Assembly (NCBI RefSeq): GCF_018873765.1 | Contig: NC_057918.1 | Span: forward strand, 60,886,871 to 60,950,870 | DNA: 64,000 bases | From: Telopea speciosissima | Taxonomy: Eukaryota; Streptophyta; Magnoliopsida; Proteales; Proteaceae | Reading direction: 5' to 3' | Shown here: piece after piece, positions 25,183 through 36,105 of the stretch | Layout: the number at the start of each line of letters is the position of its first letter | Numbering within the stretch: the stretch's first letter is position 1 | Translations under genes and position numbers: made by a program | The notes under the pieces: generated by a model | Told to the model about the DNA's origin: nothing | The model's database searches: none | What the model saw: only the letters and a program-made list of their open reading frames with translations

Positions 25183-25508
25183 GCAAAATCATCAGCCTCT
25201 CTTTCTTACAAACCATCACCTCGATTTTATGAGACATGAAATTGTATGTGATGCTCTTGGACGATTGAGATTTAGATTTGAATAAGGTGTAGTCTATTTA
25301 CATTTATTCATTATTGTAGGAACTCTTTTTTCGATTGAGTTTTTTTATTCTCTTTAAGAGGTTTCTTCTTGATGACAATGTTGTTTTATTCCCTTTAAGA
25401 GGTTTCTTCCTAATGACAATGCCGAAGGAGAGAATCTTCCATAGTGGTTTTCAGTTAGTTTTTGCATCTTGTCCAGGTATGTTTGGATGCTAATTATTAT
25501 AGGGCATG

Positions 25509-25639
25509 AGATCTCTACTTGGTGGTGTTTCCTACATCTTCTCATAGGGCATCGTGAGATGATGCCTCTGCCCCCTAAGTAGATACCCAGGTGTGCTCAC
25601 CCATTGGAGAGTGTAGGAAACACCACCAAGTAGAGATCT
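25509..25639. mobile_element. MITE family 1, copy 1
   Basis: 131 bp with inverted ends of about 28 bp: AGATCTCTACTTGGTGG at the left and CCACCAAGTAGAGATCT at the right, continuing with GTGTTTCCTACA / TGTAGGAAACAC. A second copy lies at 55,732-55,864 in intron 2 of C4H-2. No clear target duplication is visible. Non-coding. Confidence 0.8.
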
Positions 25640-25990
25640 TGTTTCTCATTGAGGAATTTCTCTCTTTATTTCTGATTTTTTGTATTCAATTGGTTAGTTT
25701 TAATCTTTTGAATATTGTAAATGAAGTTGTGCGAAGTATTGGAAAATCATATGGAAGCTAAACAACAAAAAACAAAGGGGCAGATCGTTGTGGTAAAAGA
25801 AAAGAATAAATTCAGAAACTATTATTCAGTTTCAACCCACTCATTTTTCTAGGCAATTGCATTTCTATGTGTTACAGATGTCATCTTCAACTATGGTAAG
25901 AATCCTTGATTTAATTAGAGAGGATAATTATACCTTCCAATTATACAAGATTCTATAATTAACAAAAATAGTTGTAAATGCATTCTCTAA

Positions 25991-26169
25991 GGATTGAGAT
26001 CCTCTCCTGCGCGGGACGGTGTGTAGCGCACATCGTCCGGCTGGGGAGGCCTCGATCCACACACCATTGCACCGGGATGTGTACAGTGGTGTGGATCAAA
26101 TCCCTCCAGCCGCACGATGTGCGGTAGACACTGTCCGGTGCACAAGTGCGCTGGAGAGGATCTCAATCC
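25991..26169. mobile_element. MITE family 2, copy 1 (hAT-like)
   Basis: 179 bp ending in the perfect inverted repeat GGATTGAGATCCTCTCC / GGAGAGGATCTCAATCC, with further internal inverted pairing (CACATCGTCCGGCTGG against CCAGCCGCACGATGTG). Flanks ATTCTCTAA and ATTCTTCTAA look like an imperfect 8-9 bp duplication, as made by hAT elements. A second copy is at 31,055-31,206. The frame 26,019-26,309 is only its shadow. Confidence 0.8.
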
Positions 26170-26514
26170 ATTCTTCTAATCAAATTGGTCAAAGGTATTG
26201 CTGGTCAAGATTGTTTCTCTTCTTCGTGATTTTTTGTTCATTGACAAGGTTAGGGCGACAGAGTTCTCAAAAAAGTCTCTATTGGAATGGGAGTGGATTG
26301 CTAGATTAGAGGTGTCATGTTTACTAGTTTCTAGTCTTGGCTTCGAAGGGGTTTAAAAGAGGTGAGTAAAAGGACTGTACATTTCAAAAATGGTATCATT
26401 GATGGTGCACGGTGGGATTGCAAGGGCGGATTGGGGGCGGGGTTATAAGGGAGTGGGGAGTAAGGTGGGAGGAGGGAGTGGTTGGAGCGATGTTCGTTCC
26501 TGGAGAAGAAGCGC

Positions 26515-26515
<1 letters not shown>

Positions 26516-26562
<47 letters not shown>
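26516..26562. repeat. (GA)n microsatellite
   Basis: An uninterrupted run of about 23 GA units, followed by GATGTTAAGG. It creates an Arg-Glu repeat frame that is not a gene. Confidence 0.95.
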
Positions 26563-26566
<4 letters not shown>

Positions 26567-27180
26567 TTAAGGATATTTTTGGTTGTTTTTTTAGCTTATT
26601 TTATTCACATAGGATTTTGGTAAATCTTTTTGACTTAATAACTTGTGAATGTAAAACATAATTAATACAAACCAATTTTGTAAATCTTTTTGTTATTTAG
26701 TAGATCTTAGCAAGTCCCCCTATATTTTTAGGGAAAGAGAACGTGCTACTTAGTGCGAGGCTTTAGACACAGGGTTACGCAAAATAACCATTGTGCCCTC
26801 AAAGATTTCTACCTTTCTATGAGGACGTTACAGTCATTTCACACGGTCCTATGTCTGGACACGTTTGATCACGTTCTTTTCACCATTTTTCTTTCTCTTA
26901 TACTAAAATTAATGCTGCTAATCTTTTAGCAAAAATAATCTTATATTTGCCCCCAGATTCCCCATCATACATTGTTGCATCACTCTACACTTCCCTCTCT
27001 TTAAAGTCACTATTGTTACTTGTCGTTATCTAATATATTAAATTGTTTTTTTCAACCATGAGGGCTACTCAAATAGAATCCACTCCTCCTGTGAGTCCCA
27101 CAGTGGATTTCATTTGAGTGGCCCCGGAGGACCTTGAATGGTCCTTGTACATGGTCATGATCCGCGCTCGCCATTCACCC
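26563..27180. other. Intergenic sequence upstream of C4H-1
   Basis: No gene seen. A weak inverted pair (AAAGAGAACGTG near 26,742 and CACGTTCTTTT near 26,872) may be another decayed MITE. The distal C4H-1 promoter may extend into this stretch. Confidence 0.4.
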
Positions 27181-27406
27181 ACCTACCCACCCACACCTCC
27201 TTACCTACCCCCGTCTCTCACCTCCAGTCCTTCTCCTAATCCCACCGGACCCTACCGGCAAATTTTAACCCTGTCAACTTCGTCCGCCTTCATCCCATCT
27301 TCCACACCCACACTCTACCAACACCCACACCCACCAAACGTATTCAGTCAAATCTAACGCCCATTCCGGTTACCCCTTTAGTTCACTGTCTCTCAGCGCC
27401 TATAAG
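27181..27406 (+). promoter_or_regulatory. C4H-1 promoter with AC-type MYB sites and TATA box
   Basis: A C/A-rich promoter with two ACCTACC elements (27,181-27,187 and 27,203-27,209), ACCAACA (27,317-27,323) and ACCAAAC (27,333-27,339). These are AC-element or MYB-type sites known from PAL, C4H and 4CL promoters. The TATA box is CCTATAAG (27,399-27,406), 62 bp before the ATG, which implies a short 5' untranslated region. Homology with the C4H-2 copy begins only at about 27,392, so none of these AC sites is shared. Confidence 0.7.
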
Positions 27407-27462
27407 ACCACCTCAACCCTCTTCTCCATGCTTCAGCGCAAACCATCTCTAATTTGCGCACC

Positions 27463-30400
27463 ATGGATTTCCATCTCCTAGAGAAAGCTCTCTTAGGCCT
27501 CTTCTGCGCTATCGTTCTCGGCATTAGCATTTCCAAGCTCCGTGGCAAGCGATTCAAACTCCCACCTGGTCCACTCCCGATCCCTGTCTTCGGCAACTGG
27601 CTTCAAGTCGGCGATGACTTAAATCACCGAAACCTGACAGACCTGGCCCGCCGTTTCGGCGACATCTTACTCCTCCGCATGGGCCAACGCAATCTTGTTG
27701 TCGTCTCTTCCCCTGATCTCGCCAAAGATGTCCTCCACACCCAAGGAGTTGAATTCGGTTCAAGAACCCGAAACGTTGTCTTCGATATCTTCACAGGTAA
27801 AGGCCAAGACATGGTTTTCACCGTCTACGGTGAACATTGGCGAAAGATGCGGCGAATCATGACCGTCCCTTTCTTCACCAACAAGGTGGTTCAGCAGTAC
27901 CGATTCGGGTGGGAAGAGGAAGCAGCTCGGGTTGTTGAGGATGTGATGAAGAGCCCAGAAGCATCGACGACTGGGATTGTTCTGAGGAGGCGGTTGCAGC
28001 TTATGATGTACAATAATATGTACCGGATCATGTTTGATAGAAGGTTTGAGAGTGAGAATGATCCCTTATTTATGAAGCTTAAGACTTTGAATGGGGAGAG
28101 AAGTAGGTTGGCTCAAAGCTTTGAATATAACTATGGTGATTTTATCCCCATTTTGAGGCCTTTCTTGAGAGGTTATTTGAAGATCTGTAAGGAGGTTAAG
28201 GAGCGAAGGTTGCAGCTATTTAAGGACCATTTTCTTGAGGAGAGGTAGTAAGTTTTGATTTTTTTTATTTTTTGGAAACCTCAATTCTTGCTTTAATGGG
28301 TTCTCTGTTTTATAATGCTTTCTTTGATGTTTTTTTGTTTTTTTTTTTTGCTCTGACTGAATGAATTGTGGGTTGCAGGAAGCTAGCAAGCACGAAGGCA
28401 ACGGACAACTCAGGGCTCAAGTGCGCCATAGATCACATCCTTGATGCCCAGAAGAAGGGAGAAATCAACGAAGACAATGTCCTTTACATCGTCGAGAACA
28501 TCAATGTTGCCGGTAAGTTGATACTAAAATCCTTTTGGATGTTAAGGAGAGATTTTTTTTTTTTTGGGTAGAAAGGACAGATTTAATGACTTGGGAAAAT
28601 TTCGTATAAATGTACAAAGTGACAAACCAATTTAGCTTTATTTTTTTTTTTTTGGGTTTTTTGAGTTTGAAAAATTAGACGTTAGTTTCAGGAAATCAAT
28701 GACCAAAATGCCTTTATGATCCAAAATTAAAAAGAAAGTGACCAAATTGCCCTCAATTTCTCCAAATCGTTTAGGGGTTGAAACTAAAAATCAAATAAAC
28801 CTCTTTTCTCATTTTTCCCTCTTCTTCGTGGTCCACCCTGCAACCCAACCCCTCCCCTATCCTTGCCTCTTTCCTTCCCTCTATTCTGCTCCAAATTGAA
28901 TGACAGAGAGCTGGTTCTACCCAAAAAGGACGCAACAGAAAAAAAAAAACGAAAGCAATTCAAAGGCTTCTGATGAAGCTGGTAGTGGAAATTTGGGCTT
29001 TCTTAGTTTTGAAGGTTTGGGACTTGATTTGTTAGCCTTAATGCTTTGTCTTTAGGCGAATTTTGGGTTGCAGTTTATTTCGTGAGATTTATTCTGCTAA
29101 TTGCCCTAGTGTTACCTTCACAGTCGACTCAAGAGCCTATTCCGACTTCCTCTTCTTCTTCCTCATTGGCACTTATCACTTGGTGCAACTCATTCACAGT
29201 CCTGCGATGGTTCTTTCCCTTTATATTGGGGTCACCGTGATTGGATACAAGACCCAATCTGCCTGGCTAACAACTCTGATCCTTGCAACAATAGAAGAAG
29301 AGTTCATATGGTCAGGACAGGGTATAGCCGTTGAGAGACACTGAGTTATTGGTCTAAATGCGTGGTAGAAGAGGGAAGGAAGAGTACAGAGGTTTATTTG
29401 ATTTTCAGTTTCAAATTCTAAATGATTTGGGGAAGATGAGAGCAATTTAGTCACTTTACTCTTAATTTTGGTGGGCTTTTATCATTAGGGCATTTTGGTT
29501 ATTAGATTCTTGAGACATCTAATGTTTCAAACTGAAGGACTGGATTAGATTGTTACAAAGTTTGGACAGTAGAGGTGAATTTGAGATTAATAAACTTTCA
29601 GGGGTGCATTTATAAAAATGAGCAATTTGAGGGAGACATTTGAAAAAACACCCTTTGTTATGTTATGGGGTAACAAACAAACCAATTTAGCTGACACGCT
29701 ACTCTTCTCCTTAGTGACCGTCGCAAATTTGAACTTTTCTGCTATAATTGTAGTTTTTTTTTTTGTTTGATGAGATGCCATAATGGTAGTTGGGAATGGC
29801 CGAATGGGTATTGAGTATTCCTCGTGGAGGTTCGGAGTTAGGCAGAGCTAGGGGGTGTCAAAATTGGGGCAAAACCGGGTAAATCGGATCAAACCGGACC
29901 GAATTTAACCGAGGCCATATTGGGTTGGTTTTGGATTGGGTTATTACAGCCTTGAAACTGAATTGAACAATATTGGAAACCAAAAGAACTCGATATCAAA
30001 ACCGGGTCAAAACTTGGACCAAAACTAAAACGAAACCGATATACCTTGATAAGAAACTGATAACAGCCCGAAACTTAGTAAAAAAACAGAAATTTCCCAT
30101 AGTTTTGTATAAATATGTAGGAGAAAAGTTTTCTAAATGGGTAAGGGTGTTAATCGGTTCCGTTTTGATTATTCGTTTTGGTTTTAACTCGATTTAAGTA
30201 ACAAAGTGTAGAAATCAGAATTGAACTGAGAATAGGGGTATATTTTCAAAACTAAAACTGAATCGACTTAATCCGGTTCGGTTTTGATTTTTATTTGGTT
30301 TTGTATTCAACTTCTTAATGTGTTTTAATTTGGTTTCATATTCAGTTTAGGTCTTATTTTAAATGTTTAGGCCAACTTTTTAAAATCATCACCAATAAAA

Positions 30401-32190
30401 AACCCTTATTTGTTAGATCATAATCCACCAAACTTTTCCCAAACACTAAAATGAAAAAAAATTATCATCAACATTTGATTAAAAAAATTAAAATATATAT
30501 ATAATTTTATATGGTTCTTTATTTGGTTTGAAAATAGGTAATGAGGTTCGATTTAACGGTTTTTGTATGAAACCGAAACGAATCGAACCTAGAAAAGATT
30601 TTAGCTTTGAAAGCCAAAATCGAACCGATTCTTCGGTCAATTCGGTTTAGTTATAAACAGACGGTTTCAATTTCAGTTCTAAATTGAGTCCCTTACATGG
30701 GACGCAAGGCCACGCCCAGACACATTGGGGGGGTGGAAATGACCACCTCGTACCCCAGAATGGTGGAATTTTCATTCCCCAATGTGCCAATGTGCGTGCT
30801 CTCATTGGCTGTTGCGCTCGCATGGCTCCTGTGCTCCCATGCAGAGAACGGTTCCCCAAATATGTTTGTTAAAGCGGACCCAAATTGGAATTGAAATTGA
30901 AACCATAATAGACCAATACAAGAAATCGATACGAACTTAAAACCAAACCAAGATCGAAACCGCACTTTTTATATTGGTTTGGTTTCAGATTCACCATTCC
31001 CACAGCAAAACGGGCTCAAGCTGAATTGAAATCGGCCGAAACCAACCAATTGATGGATTGAGCTCCTCTCTTGCGCGGGACGATGTCCAGTGCACATCGT
31101 CCGATTAGAGAGGTCTCAATCCACACACCACTACATCGAGATACATGTGGCAATGTGAATCGAAACTCCTCAACCGCATGATGTGCGCTGGAAAGGAGCC
31201 GGATCCCCAATTGACACCCCTGGTATTGACTGCCGCCCAAGGTCTCTCTGCACAATTTTGGTGAGCGTACTCCTTTCATCAAGATATATCCATAAAAGTA
31301 CCAAAGTTACCGGTCGGTCCCTTATAATGGTCTGACCCAAAATCCTTTTGTCACAACACTTGTCGGGTAGATGTGAAATTGTTTGTTGGCACCAATTTCT
31401 TCCACGTGGTTGTTGTCACAAGACTCTTGACCATGGATCATTGGACAATATAAATATTTTTTTTTGTGTTTGGTATTGTCATTGACGTGGCAAGTCGGTG
31501 GTGATGAAGAAATGTCACCAACCATCATTTTTAGGTTTAAAAAAGAAGATGTATAAGTTTTGAGTAATGGGTTTTATGTTGGTTGATGCAGCCATTGAGA
31601 CTACGTTGTGGTCTGTCGAGTGGGGAATAGCGGAACTGGTGAACCACCCCGAGATCCAACAGAAACTCCGGAACGAAATCGACACAGTTCTCGGACCCGG
31701 TGTACAAGTGACCGAACCCGACACCCTGAAGCTTCCCTATCTTCAGGCTGTGGTCAAGGAGACCCTGCGACTCCGCATGGCGATCCCATTGCTTGTCCCG
31801 CATATGAACCTACATGATGCCAAGCTCGGTGGCTACGAAATTCCTGCCGAGAGCAAGATCCTTGTCAATGCATGGTGGCTTGCCAATAACCCGGCCCACT
31901 GGAAGAACCCGGATCAGTTCCGACCCGAGAGGTTCCTGGAAGAGGAAGCCAAGGTCGAGGCCAACGGCAACGATTTCCGGTACTTACCATTCGGGGTTGG
32001 CCGGAGGAGCTGCCCCGGAATTATTCTGGCCCTGCCCATCCTTGGAATCACCTTGGGCCGTATGGTCCAGAACTTTGAGCTCTTGCCCCCACCGGGTCAG
32101 TCCAAGCTTGACACATCCGAGAAGGGAGGCCAGTTCAGCTTGCACATATTAAAGCACTCCACCATTGTTGCAAAGCCAAGGGTGTTTTGA
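27463..32190 (+). CDS. C4H: trans-cinnamate 4-hydroxylase copy 1 (CYP73A), TAG at the exon 1 junction
   Basis: Cytochrome P450 CYP73A, which converts trans-cinnamate to 4-coumarate on the endoplasmic reticulum. Exons: 27,463 to 28,244 or 28,247; 28,379-28,512; 31,592-32,190. Visible features are an N-terminal membrane anchor ([14 protein letters not shown]), the Pro-rich hinge [14 protein letters not shown]-helix AAIETT across intron 2, ExxR in KETLRLR, FRPERF and the haem loop [11 protein letters not shown]. Length is about 505 codons, as usual for the family. Oddity: at the donor position used by copy 2 (GTAAGT at 28,248), joining to exon 2 gives a TAG codon (codon 262) where copy 2 has Lys. 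Only the donor GTAGTA at 28,245, 3 nt upstream, restores the frame, losing one Lys (504 residues). Intron 2 is 3,079 bp and holds several small transposons. The ATG is the first in the transcript region and matches CYP73A proteins. Confidence 0.93.
28638..29675. mobile_element. Gene-capturing MULE-like element in intron 2 of C4H-1
   Basis: Present in C4H-1 and absent from the matching place in C4H-2 (49,665). Long imperfect inverted arms (28,697-28,835 and 29,368-29,511: GACCAAAATGCC, AAAGTGAC.AAATTGC, CAAATAAACCTCT) enclose about 530 bp of non-repeat sequence. The flanks ACAAACCAATTTAGCT (28,622-28,637 and 29,677-29,692) are duplicated, longer than the 9 bp usual for Mutator. The interior (29,046-29,344, plus) has a broken membrane-protein-like frame ([19 protein letters not shown], then [20 protein letters not shown]) that I cannot assign. 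Element type is inferred. Confidence 0.6.
29850..31222. repeat. Non-coding repeat element in intron 2 of C4H-1 (also in C4H-2)
   Basis: About 1.37 kb rich in CGGTTCGGTTT/AACCGAA blocks with ends TAGGGGGTGTCAA and TTGACACCCC, suggesting inverted termini of a hAT-like non-autonomous element. The homologous element in C4H-2 (51,326-52,520, partly duplicated to 53,271) shows that it predates the gene duplication. The frames 30,647-30,965 are not genes. MITE family 2 copy 2 is inserted near its right end. Confidence 0.5.
31055..31206. mobile_element. MITE family 2, copy 2 (hAT-like)
   Basis: 152-bp relative of 25,991-26,169 (GGATTGAGCTCCTCTC at the left, GGAGCCGGATCC at the right, shared GCGCGGGACGATGT and ACATCGTCCG). 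Flanked by an 8-bp repeat CCAATTGA (31,046-31,053 and about 31,207-31,214), the duplication length of hAT transposons. Absent from C4H-2, so it inserted after the gene duplication. Confidence 0.75.
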
Positions 32191-33113
32191 TCTTCAAAGT
32201 ACTCTCTCTCTCTATTTAGCTTTTGTTATTACTACGGTCTACTTGTTTTATTTTGTCTACCTTGTGAAGTTAGCGAGGGGAATTGATATTATGTATGGAT
32301 TAGAAAATGGGGTGGATCATGGACAAAGTGGAAAAATAATAAAAAGAAAATTCATCATAAGGGAAAGTTTTCCTATAGTATCCTTCAGCCAATTTTTTAG
32401 TAACCGTCTGTTGTAAAATGAATTTTAAATGAAAATTACAAAATTCATTTTTACCTTTTAAAATTGGTTTTATTTTTCCTTGGCTCAGTGGTTAATGTAT
32501 AGGAATGAGAACTACATGGGTAAGGTTTTGTAAAGAGAGTTCTCTCCTTTCTCATGTATGTGGTTGGTTTGGGTGCTTTTCACAAACGCAGATACTGAGT
32601 CGGGCAAGTCGGGTCGTGGCGTGGCGTGGTATGGCGTTGTGAGGCAAGGCATGCTTTTAAGGGGTTTCTTTTCCTTATGAACAGAGACTTCCATTGTTCT
32701 CTTCTAATTGATTCTAAGTGTTGAAAAGCTCTCTCTCACTCTCCCCTTTGCTTGCTTCTTTGTTTTGGCGTATATCGAGTTTTCAAAGATAATTAATTCC
32801 TTAGTTCCATTATTTTGGTTGATTGAACATAACTTGAGAGTGCCTCAATGTGGTGCAACAACTATTGACAGGCCTTACAGGTTGTTCCGTCTTCGAGGTT
32901 GATTCGCAAGTACCCATATTGCACCATGGGGGGTGACTACGATCTTAAGGAGAATGAACGGTGGCATAACTCAGCCCCGCTAAGTTTTGTCTGTGATCCT
33001 GTTCTTCTGTCATCATTTCCTATTATTCATGGTTGCTTCGTTTAAGAAGATTAAGCATAGAAAGATAAGTTCTATATTCTCAGATTAATTCCAACAATTC
33101 TTTAGATCGTAGT
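32191..33113 (+). other. 3' flank of C4H-1, shared with C4H-2
   Basis: 3' untranslated region and flank, homologous to 56,779-57,737 apart from small indels (both start with TCTTCAAAGT.CTCTCTC). No further gene is found; the frames 32,512-32,902 are short and not conserved between the copies. It marks the right-hand part of the tandem duplication. Confidence 0.75.
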
Positions 33114-33819
33114 TGATACGTCACTAAAATTTGTTCCATGGATGTTTGACATGTGGCAAGTTATGAAGTCAGTTTGGGAGAGGTATGGTTCAAAACCAGC
33201 TCATGGAAGACTTTGGAACCAAGGATCAGTAGCCCGCTATTCCATAGGCCATGAAGCCTATGTCTGACATAGGCATCAAGACGGTGCATGCAATATCTAT
33301 TCATCCTAGGGAAACGGGGATCGGACCTCTGTCGTCCACATCTCCCTTACATCTCGTCTCAATTATCAAGTCACATTGTAATTCGGCAACAGTTATTGAA
33401 GTTGTGCTTAAGGTAATCCAATATCCACAGAAAAGGTTTATTATCTTCTGACAAGCCACTTCGCATTTAAGGCATGCTTATGTAAGTCAACAATCTTGGG
33501 TTGCATAAGGGCTGGAAGCCCCATCATAATACATCCTCCCGATCGTCTATAAAGGTCAGATGTAGACACTAGTCACTAGCTAGGTAAGGCAGATTGAACT
33601 CAATCCTTCATTTTAGAACCAATCCTTGATGTGAATCGACTACGGTGGACGAACCTTCATTTGGTTCTACGTTTCTTCTTGAACCTGTCTCTCCTTCTTG
33701 ATTGGCGGCCCTAAATACTAATTTAGGCATCGGAGGGTTCACCTCTTGTGTTCTCTTTCTTTTGTGCAGATTGGCACATTTGACGGTCTTTGTCACTTCT
33801 TCAGTTTTCACCCGCATCA
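33114..33819 (+). repeat. Tat-like gypsy LTR downstream of C4H-1
   Basis: About 706 bp with TGAT...ATCA ends, a TCTATAAA box near 33,547 and a GCATCGGAGGG stretch typical of Tat-lineage LTRs. It is followed by a damaged primer-site region (GCTTGGTGCTCATCGTGGGG). The homologous LTR at 57,738-58,441 keeps TTTGGCGCCCTCCATGGGG. It is present beside both C4H genes, so it was there before the duplication. Exact left end is less certain. Confidence 0.6.
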
Positions 33820-34240
33820 GCTTGGTGCTCATCGTGGGGCCTCTGTCCTTGTAATAACCTTCTTTGTATCTTTGAGAGACTAGAGTGAGAAAAGAAACAT
33901 GGTTCGAAGCAAGGGGCAACAAGCCACCTCTCGACAAACTAACAACAATCATGTTAGGAGAGAATTTCTCCATGCTACACAAAACTCTGCCAAAGCCTGG
34001 GTGGCACCACCGAGGCCTGGGTGGCGCCACCAAGGCCCGGACAGCACCACCGAGGCCTAGGTCGGTGCCATTGACTATTTTGTCAATGTTGATGGTCTCG
34101 GCCTGGCTTCATTTGGAAAAAATGCTCTTTTATGGGTATATTTTTATGGGTGACTTGAGAGAGTCGTCATCTGACCATGTTCTTGTTGTCATCATTGCCG
34201 GGGGTGACAAAATTTAGTGTCTACAACAAAGACCTATATT
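33820..34240 (+). other. Leader and possible gag start of the Tat-like element
   Basis: Shared with the C4H-2 flank only to about 33,873. Then a plus-strand frame begins MVRSKGQQATSRQTNNNHVRR (ATG at 33,899), plausible as a gag start but truncated. 33,990-34,065 is an imperfect tandem repeat of about 27 bp (GGCCTGGGTGGC.CCACC). Near 34,205 CAAAATTTAGTGTCTACA resembles another LTR end. Confidence 0.4.
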
Positions 34241-34740
34241 TTGGGTGTCCACTATCCAATGACTTTTAATTTCAAGTTCAATGATTCTTGTTGAATTTTG
34301 TTATGATATCTCAATAACTATGATGTTTATACGTATTTATAGTCCCAAGGGTGGGCATGAGGTGCATAAATCTTTTTAGCAAATGTTTGAGTGTCAATAT
34401 TTTTTTCATTTGTAATTGATAAATCCTTTATCTGAGTTTGCAAGTTCTCAACCAACCAATTGGCGGTTTAGCCAGTTTAGAAAGCCAGTATCGAAACTCC
34501 TCATGCTTAAGATTGTTTATTATCAAGGCCAATAAGGATTAGCCTAGCTTGACCCCGAGTCAGGGCTGGATTTTTTAAGCTCTGAGTCAGGGTCGGGCCA
34601 GACCTGGGGACCTGAGCCCAGCTAAGGGGGCTCAAGGCTGGGTTGGGGTTATAAAAAATCCCGGCCCAACTCTGTTGTAGCTCTAGTTCTAATTTTAAGA
34701 GGTGGAAGAAAATTTTAGTGCTTGTATTGAATCAATTGAC
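34241..34740. other. Unassigned non-coding sequence
   Basis: No gene. Contains a G-rich stretch with repeated GAGTCAGGG/GGCTCAAGGCTGGG motifs (34,550-34,670) like a non-autonomous repeat, otherwise unremarkable. Confidence 0.4.
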
Positions 34741-36105
34741 AGTCCTATTTATCTTGACTGAACCTCTTCCATCGGTGAGTGATGATCCTACAACGAAGGC
34801 CAAAAGGAGTATTGGCTAAGAGCGGACTACTATGGCAAAAATCGGATTCCAAACTCATTGTGAAACGAGTTGCATAATGTGTATTCTCCTTTTGAATACG
34901 AATACACAATATCTAATGTGTTGGAGAAGAAGTATGCCTTGGAGGATGCCGGGAGTAAAAAGTATGTAGTGGCTAATTTTCCTGATATCATTATGAAAGA
35001 TGATAGTAAAATTTCATCTTAATTTGATAAATTTCAAGTCTTGGTTGTGGAGTTGGCAAAGGAAGGCATGGTCCTACTAGATGGTTTTGTGGCAAGCTCT
35101 CTCTTGGAGAATTTGACGGTCTCTTGAAATGACTTCAAACTAAGTATAAAGCATAAGAGAAAGGACTGGCCACTAAATATCTGAGTGAAGATTGCTGAGA
35201 GGAAGAACCGGAAAAAATGATAAGAGGGAAAAGACCAAGGAATTTAAGTCTAATGCTAACCTTGTTAAGTTTGGAAATAATGAACAGTTCTTAAAGAACC
35301 TTCATGTTAAGTAGGACAACATATTTATGAGTAAGAAAGGGAACTGCATCGTTTGTGGCAAGCCCGGTTACTTCAAGTGTGACTGCCAACAAGTCAAGAA
35401 GAAAAGCTACAACAACAAGGCCAAGGTGAATCTCACGGAGGATGAAATATCTGTAGCAGTTGTGACTGAAATGAACTTGATCGAGAGACCAAAGAATGGA
35501 ACATTGACATGGGTGTCATTAGGTACATACGTGGTGATTGGAATTCATTCTACAACTATTCAACAGTGGATTCTGGTGACATGGTTTATATGACACTCCC
35601 AAACCTCACGTGTCATTGGAAAGGGTTAAGTGATCTTGAAGTTAACTTTGAGAAAGACACTCGTACTCAAGGATGTGTTGCATATGCCTAAGATTCATCG
35701 TACGTAACTTGGTATCGGGATCACTCCTCATCAAGGCAGGACTGAAATTGTCAATATAGGCCAACAAAGTTATTATATTGGAAATTGACGTGTATGTTGG
35801 AAAGGAATATTTATCTAATAATATTTGTGTACATGGTATATCTAAAATTATGAATGAAAAGAAAAGCACATCTTCTATTTACATGATTCAGTCATTTGAT
35901 TTATGACATGTTAGGTTAAGGCACCATAGTGCAACCTACATTAAGATACTTTCCAACCTAGGTATCATAGAAAGTAATCCTATATCGACGAATGACAAAT
36001 GTCAAGTTTGCGTGAAGGCTGAGTTCAAAAAGAAGCCTTACACGTCGGTAGAAAGACAAAGTGAAATCCTAGACTTAGTAAATAGTGACATTGGTGACTT
36101 TAAGC
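34741..36105 (+). pseudogene. Decayed Ty1/copia gag-pol remnant
   Basis: Plus-strand copia remnant with many stops. Gag (UBN2-like) pieces: LEKKYALEDAGSKKYVVANF (about 34,925-34,980), LAKEGMVLLDGFVASSLLENL and IKHKRKDWPL. A degenerate knuckle CIVCGKPGYFKCDC (35,350) has its His replaced by Phe. Protease-region remains (GDWNSFYNYSTVDSGDMVYM) follow, and then the integrase zinc-binding part (LRHHSATYIKILSNLG, CQVCVKAEFKKKPY, ILDLVNSDIGDFK) to about 36,105. No LTR recognised. Confidence 0.75.

Noticed and set aside
26390-26623. Open frame with an Arg-Glu repeat
   Set aside because: It is the translation of a (GA)n microsatellite with no conserved flanks.
27454-27462. Upstream start for C4H-1 adding three residues (TTG codon)
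   Set aside because: The ATG at 27,463 fits the CYP73A N-terminus and the same position in copy 2.
29786-29850. tRNA-like sequence (GAATGGCCGAATGGG ... GTTCGGAG)
   Set aside because: No acceptor stem and no complete T arm; the matching place in C4H-2 is diverged.
30647-30965. Several overlapping frames in intron 2 of C4H-1
   Set aside because: They lie in a shared non-coding repeat; the homologous region in C4H-2 has stops and indels in each frame.
33885-34217. Frame of 110 residues with Pro/Gly/Arg-rich repeats
   Set aside because: Begins inside a retrotransposon leader and gag start and passes through a 27-bp tandem repeat; not an independent gene.
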